Below are positions 5,926-8,786 of a stretch of 8,786 nt of DNA, one piece after another. The notes beneath the pieces were generated by a model. That model searched no databases and was not told the origin of the DNA. It saw only the letters and a list, made by a program, of their open reading frames with translations. The stretch is from an uncultured Clostridia bacterium (GTDB lineage Bacteria; Bacillota; Clostridia; Oscillospirales; Ruminococcaceae): assembly GCA_947631585.1 (NCBI GenBank), contig CANRLY010000072.1, positions 1 through 8,786 of the forward strand, in the 5' to 3' direction. The position numbers and the translations under genes were made by a program. The first letter of the stretch is position 1. Each line of letters opens with the position of its first letter.

Positions 5926-7044
5926 CTACTCCGTTTCCCGATAGTTGCCGAGAAATCTGAAATATGAAAGTTCCGACTCCAGCTCAGACATAAGCTTTGA
6001 CACCGCCGGGTTTGAAATGCTCCCCTCGAAGTCCATATAGAACACCACGTCAAAATCCTTGCTGGCGATAGGTCTGCTCTCTATGCGGATAAAGTTCAGC
6101 CCTGCCACAGAAAACTTAGTCAGCAGCCGGTAAAGCGCAGACCTTGTGTGCGGCAGAGACAAGCTCACCGAAATGATATTTGCGTCTTTGGAAGTATACG
6201 CTTTTCTTGAAAGAAGTATGAATCTGGTGTAATTATCGTCAGCGTTGGCGATATTCTTCGCAACAATGTTAAGTCCCAGTCTTTCGGCACATTCTTCAGA
6301 GCATATCGCCGCAAACGGCTGGTCGCTCTCCTTTATGAATTCCGCCGCCAGAGCCGTATTCGCATAGCTTTCAGGGACAAGTCCCCTGCTCTTTATAAAC
6401 TCCGAACACTGTGCAAGCGCCTGCTCATGGGAATAAACCTTTTCCACCTGAGAAATATCCGTCTCAGGTCTTACAGCAAGGCAATGGGACACCCTTACCC
6501 TGACCGAAGCGGCGATATGGCAGTTGTACTTTTTCAGCAGCTCATACGCCTGATGCACCGACCCGGCGGTGGAGTTCTGTATCGGCATTATGCCAAAGTC
6601 CGACTTTCCGCTTACCACCGACCTGAACACGTCCTCAAAGTCGCTGAAAAACACATGGGAGCTTTGCGGGAAAAGCTTCTTTGCCGCCATATGGGAAAAA
6701 CTTCCCGAAGTTCCCGGGCAGGCGATGACCGGGTCTTTCGCAGCGGCTGAAAGGTCGTCAAAGTCGCTGACCGGCTTTGCCGCTATCAGCTGCTGGTACT
6801 GGTGGGACTTGGAAATATCCATGATCGTGGTAAAAAGCACCTCCGAGCTGCTTTCCAGCCACTGGGGAGACTTCTCCCTCACTTTTCTTATAACATCTTT
6901 TTCCCTGTCGTTCTGGAACACCGGCTGACCGTTTTCCGCCTTCCACTTTGCCACATCGAGACAAAGTTCCATTCGCTTCACAAAAAGTTCCACTATCCTG
7001 CTGTCGATATCGTTTATCTGTTCTCTCAGTTCATTAAGGTCCAT
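5926..7044 (-). CDS. pheA: Bifunctional chorismate mutase / prephenate dehydratase (P-protein)
   Basis: A 372-residue cytoplasmic enzyme taking chorismate through prephenate to phenylpyruvate. Residues 1-88 are an AroQ chorismate mutase with Arg7, Arg24, Lys35, Arg47 and Glu48, each four positions before the E. coli active-site residues, and Gln82. Residues about 105-280 are the dehydratase: GSFSHMAA (114-121), SHEQALAQC (205-213) and NYTRF (271-275) with the catalytic Thr273. Residues about 288-370 are an ACT domain with ESRP at 322-325 for phenylalanine feedback. Two deviations stand out: PIQNSTAGSV (154-163) has Gln156 where PIEN is usual, and RSALY (301-305) has Ser302 where the Phe-binding GAL(V) motif has Gly. 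It starts at 7044 with a modest GGAA site, 39 bp after the hydrolase gene, so expression likely depends on the upstream promoter. Confidence 0.96.
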   Translation of the reverse strand: MDLNELREQINDIDSRIVELFVKRMELCLDVAKWKAENGQPVFQNDREKDVIRKVREKSPQWLESSSEVLFTTIMDISKSHQYQQLIAAKPVSDFDDLSAAAKDPVIACPGTSGSFSHMAAKKLFPQSSHVFFSDFEDVFRSVVSGKSDFGIMPIQNSTAGSVHQAYELLKKYNCHIAASVRVRVSHCLAVRPETDISQVEKVYSHEQALAQCSEFIKSRGLVPESYANTALAAEFIKESDQPFAAICSEECAERLGLNIVAKNIANADDNYTRFILLSRKAYTSKDANIISVSLSLPHTRSALYRLLTKFSVAGLNFIRIESRPIASKDFDVVFYMDFEGSISNPAVSKLMSELESELSYFRFLGNYRETE

Positions 7045-7083
7045 ATAATTTCCAAAACCGTCCGTTCTTTAGTTATCGTTGAT

Positions 7084-7923
7084 TCAATTGATACCATTCA
7101 TTCCGCCGCCCAGTCTCAAAGCCCACTTCACCGCAAGTTCCGCCCACTGTTCAGCCACCGGCTGGTAATGGACAGGTTCGTTGGCGGTATTGAAGTTGCA
7201 AAGTGACAGTCCATGGCCGCCGTACTCGAAAATATGGCTTTCAAACGGTATCTTGTTTTTTGAAAGAGCCGCCATGTACATCAGCGAATTTTCCACCGGA
7301 ACGCAGCCGTCGTCGGCGCAATGCCACAGAAAAGTACAGGGCGTATCCTTGTTCACCTGAGTTTCCAGAGAAGTAAGCTCCATAAGCTTTTGCCTTTCCT
7401 CACCGTCGGTATCAGGCATAAGATTTTCTATAGAGCCCCTGTGGGCATACTCGCCGGAAGTTATCACCGGATAAGCCAGTATCGCCCCGTTAGGTCTTAC
7501 ATCTTCCGGTGAAACTCCCAGCGGACCGCACACAAAGTCCTTTGACCAGTGACAGCTCACCGAAGCCGCCAGATGACCACCTGCCGAAAATCCGCAGACT
7601 ATTATCTTATCGGGGTCGATGTCAAACTCTTTGGAATTTTTCCTCACATAAGCCACCGCAGCGCAAGCCTCCAGCAGCGCAGTGGGGAACTTTTTCTTTA
7701 CGCAGGAATACCTGAGAACAAAAGCGTTCAGCCCTGCCCCCAGAAACCTCAGCGCCACCGGTTCAGCCTCACGGTCGGAGCAGTAATCGTACCCTCCGCC
7801 CGGAAAAATAATGACAGCCGGACGGTTTTTCCTGCCGTTTTCCCTGCTTGCCTCGTAAAGGTAGCAGCTAAGTTCTCCTCTTGTTTCGTTTCCCACAGAA
7901 ACGCCGATCTTTTTAAATATCAT
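7084..7923 (-). CDS. Alpha/beta-hydrolase, acetylesterase/HSL-like
   Basis: A 279-residue cytoplasmic serine hydrolase; no signal peptide is visible. After a ~35-residue N-terminus, FPGGGYDYCSDREAEPVA (40-57) supplies the oxyanion-hole GGG, GFSAGGH (111-117) the nucleophile Ser113, HCADDGCVPVENS (201-213) the acid, probably Asp205, and EYGGHGLS (233-240) the catalytic His237. The pattern is that of carbohydrate acetyl esterases and small-ester hydrolases in rumen and gut Clostridia; the substrate cannot be told from sequence. The ATG at 7923 has GAGGG 7 nt upstream. It is the first gene of the operon with pheA, ispD and ispF, with no clear metabolic link. Confidence 0.9.
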   Translation of the reverse strand: MIFKKIGVSVGNETRGELSCYLYEASRENGRKNRPAVIIFPGGGYDYCSDREAEPVALRFLGAGLNAFVLRYSCVKKKFPTALLEACAAVAYVRKNSKEFDIDPDKIIVCGFSAGGHLAASVSCHWSKDFVCGPLGVSPEDVRPNGAILAYPVITSGEYAHRGSIENLMPDTDGEERQKLMELTSLETQVNKDTPCTFLWHCADDGCVPVENSLMYMAALSKNKIPFESHIFEYGGHGLSLCNFNTANEPVHYQPVAEQWAELAVKWALRLGGGMNGIN

Positions 7924-7965
7924 ATTCTCACCCTCACAATCTCGAACACATATATTCCGATAAAC

Positions 7966-7994
7966 ATTCTATCATATCCTGTCACATTTTTCAA
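7966..7994 (-). promoter_or_regulatory. sigma-A promoter of the hydrolase-pheA-ispD-ispF operon
   Basis: Read on the minus strand, TTGAAA (7994-7989) and TAGAAT (7971-7966) lie 17 bp apart. A start near 7959 would give a ~36-nt leader. No T-box, attenuator hairpin or leader peptide for phenylalanine is visible in that leader, which argues that PheA is controlled through its ACT domain rather than by transcription attenuation here. Confidence 0.75.
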
Positions 7995-8012
7995 GAGGCT
8001 TTTCCCATACTG

Positions 8013-8041
8013 TAGCCTGTTAGCGACTTTTTTCATAGAAT
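8013..8041 (+). promoter_or_regulatory. Weak candidate promoter for the ATPase at 8072
   Basis: TAGAAT at 8036-8041 is a fair -10, and its ATAGAATG context is an exact inverted copy of the -10 region of the divergent promoter. The -35 at 17 bp (TAGCCT, 8013-8018) matches the consensus at only three of six positions. A start near 8048 would leave about 24 nt of leader containing the AAAGGAG. Confidence 0.35.
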
Positions 8042-8071
8042 GATAAAAAGATGAAAGGAGTTTTTACCTAA

Positions 8072-8786
8072 ATGGCTGAAAAATTTTTTCTCGGTTCTTT
8101 TTCACCTGACGGCTTCAGAGGCAGTTTCAGCGACCTGTTCCTTTCTCCCGCCTACAAAACTGTCATTCTCAAAGGCGGAGCAGGCACAGGCAAGTCCACC
8201 CTGATGAAACGGCTTTCCGACAGGTTCGGCGACCGTTTTGAGGTGACCAGTTTCCACTGCTCTTCCGACCCCGACTCCCTGGACGCCATAGTGATACACG
8301 GGCTTGACCGCATAGTTGTGGACGGCACCGCTCCCCACCTGTTCGACCCGATCTACCCGGGAGTCAGGCAGAAGATACTGGATCTGGGGGAGTTCTGGGA
8401 CGAAAGTACCCTTTGCAGAAAAGAAGCCGAGATAGTTTCCATCACCAACGAACACAAAAAGCTCACAGAGCGCACCAAGCGGTATGTCCAGGCGCTCTCG
8501 TCGGTGTTTTCCGACACCTTTGCCGTTGCCTCGGACAGTCTGCTTTCCGAAAAACTCAGCGGCTTTTCCTCTCGGCTTTCTAAGAAGCTTCTCCCCAAAG
8601 GCGGTACGGGAACAGGCGCAGTGGCGCTCAGGCAGCTTTCCGCCCTTACCCCGAAAGGCTACCTTACCTTTTCGGAAACGCTGGACGGCTGGGATATCTA
8701 CCTGCTTAAAGACCCGTTTTTTGCGGCTTCCGATACGCTTTTGCGTGAACTGAGCGAAAGTTTCACCGCAAAAGGTCAGGATGTCA
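8072..8786 (+). CDS. P-loop ATPase, PRK06851-like, function unknown (3' end beyond window)
   Basis: The open frame runs without stop from the ATG at 8072 to the right edge, 238 full codons. Walker A is GGAGTGKST at residues 35-43. It is followed by FHCSSDPDSLDAIVIHGLDRIVVDG and TAPH (about 61-88) and FDPIYPGVRQKILDLGEFWD (91-110). This HCSSDPxSLD...DGTAPH...PG...LG block is, from memory, the hallmark of a clostridial/Bacillus ATPase family filed as PRK06851, about 370 residues with two P-loop halves; the second should lie beyond the window. No signal peptide or membrane segment is seen. AAAGGAG at 8054-8060 lies 11 nt before the ATG. It is divergent from the hydrolase operon. The function is unknown. 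Confidence 0.85.
   Translation, partial: MAEKFFLGSFSPDGFRGSFSDLFLSPAYKTVILKGGAGTGKSTLMKRLSDRFGDRFEVTSFHCSSDPDSLDAIVIHGLDRIVVDGTAPHLFDPIYPGVRQKILDLGEFWDESTLCRKEAEIVSITNEHKKLTERTKRYVQALSSVFSDTFAVASDSLLSEKLSGFSSRLSKKLLPKGGTGTGAVALRQLSALTPKGYLTFSETLDGWDIYLLKDPFFAASDTLLRELSESFTAKGQDV

Noticed and set aside
7045..7083. Possible phenylalanine attenuator or T-box before pheA
   Set aside because: The gap is only 39 bp, with no stable hairpin, no Phe-codon leader peptide and no T-box-like sequence.
7549..8043. Plus-strand open frame of 164 codons opposite the hydrolase and running into the intergenic region
   Set aside because: Antisense to the hydrolase and covering its promoter; no ribosome site, and the sequence has no family character.
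8051..8071. Mini-ORF MKGVFT ending exactly before the ATPase ATG
   Set aside because: It has no ribosome site, and its start codon directly precedes the AAAGGAG that serves the ATPase; probably coincidence.
8484..8753. Plus-strand open frame of 89 codons and minus-strand frames at 8102-8598
   Set aside because: All overlap the continuous ATPase frame starting at 8072, which has Walker A and conserved blocks; these are out-of-frame shadows.

Overview
The window looks like chromosomal housekeeping DNA from an anaerobic Clostridia-type Firmicute, probably near Ruminococcus/Oscillospiraceae. This rests on a ferredoxin-dependent 2-oxoacid oxidoreductase, the MEP isoprenoid pathway (ispD, ispF), a fused chorismate mutase/prephenate dehydratase, strong AAAGGAG-type ribosome binding sites and sigma-A promoters with 17-bp spacers. 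I see no mobile element, tRNA, rRNA, CRISPR array or phage gene. The genus is an inference from protein style, not a measured result.

Layout. (1) Bases 1-1942, minus strand: a three-gene operon of a SIMIBI-type P-loop NTPase, a two-cluster ferredoxin-like delta subunit and the alpha subunit VorB of a 2-oxoacid:ferredoxin oxidoreductase. VorB runs off the left edge. (2) Bases 1943-2155: a divergent promoter region with one good sigma-A promoter in each direction. (3) Bases 2156-4640, plus strand: rsmD, coaD, an unnamed coiled-coil protein and nadA, closely spaced and probably one transcript. (4) Bases 4641-4706: a hairpin terminator that can serve both converging operons. (5) Bases 4705-7923, minus strand: read from the promoter, an alpha/beta-hydrolase, pheA, ispD and ispF. 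(6) Bases 7924-8071: a second divergent promoter region. (7) From 8072, plus strand: a P-loop ATPase of the clostridial PRK06851-like type, cut by the right edge.

The first operon links oxidative decarboxylation of branched-chain or other 2-oxoacids to reduced ferredoxin, with an uncharacterised NTPase as its first gene. The second mixes rRNA methylation (RsmD), coenzyme A synthesis (CoaD) and the NAD precursor quinolinate (NadA). The third combines a probable esterase, phenylalanine synthesis (PheA) and two MEP pathway enzymes.

I did not find a clear new defence or mobile system. The best leads are the NTPase leading the Vor operon, the coiled-coil protein between two cofactor genes, the double deviation in PheA (Gln in the PIEN motif and Ser in the GAL motif of the ACT domain), and the partial PRK06851-like ATPase.
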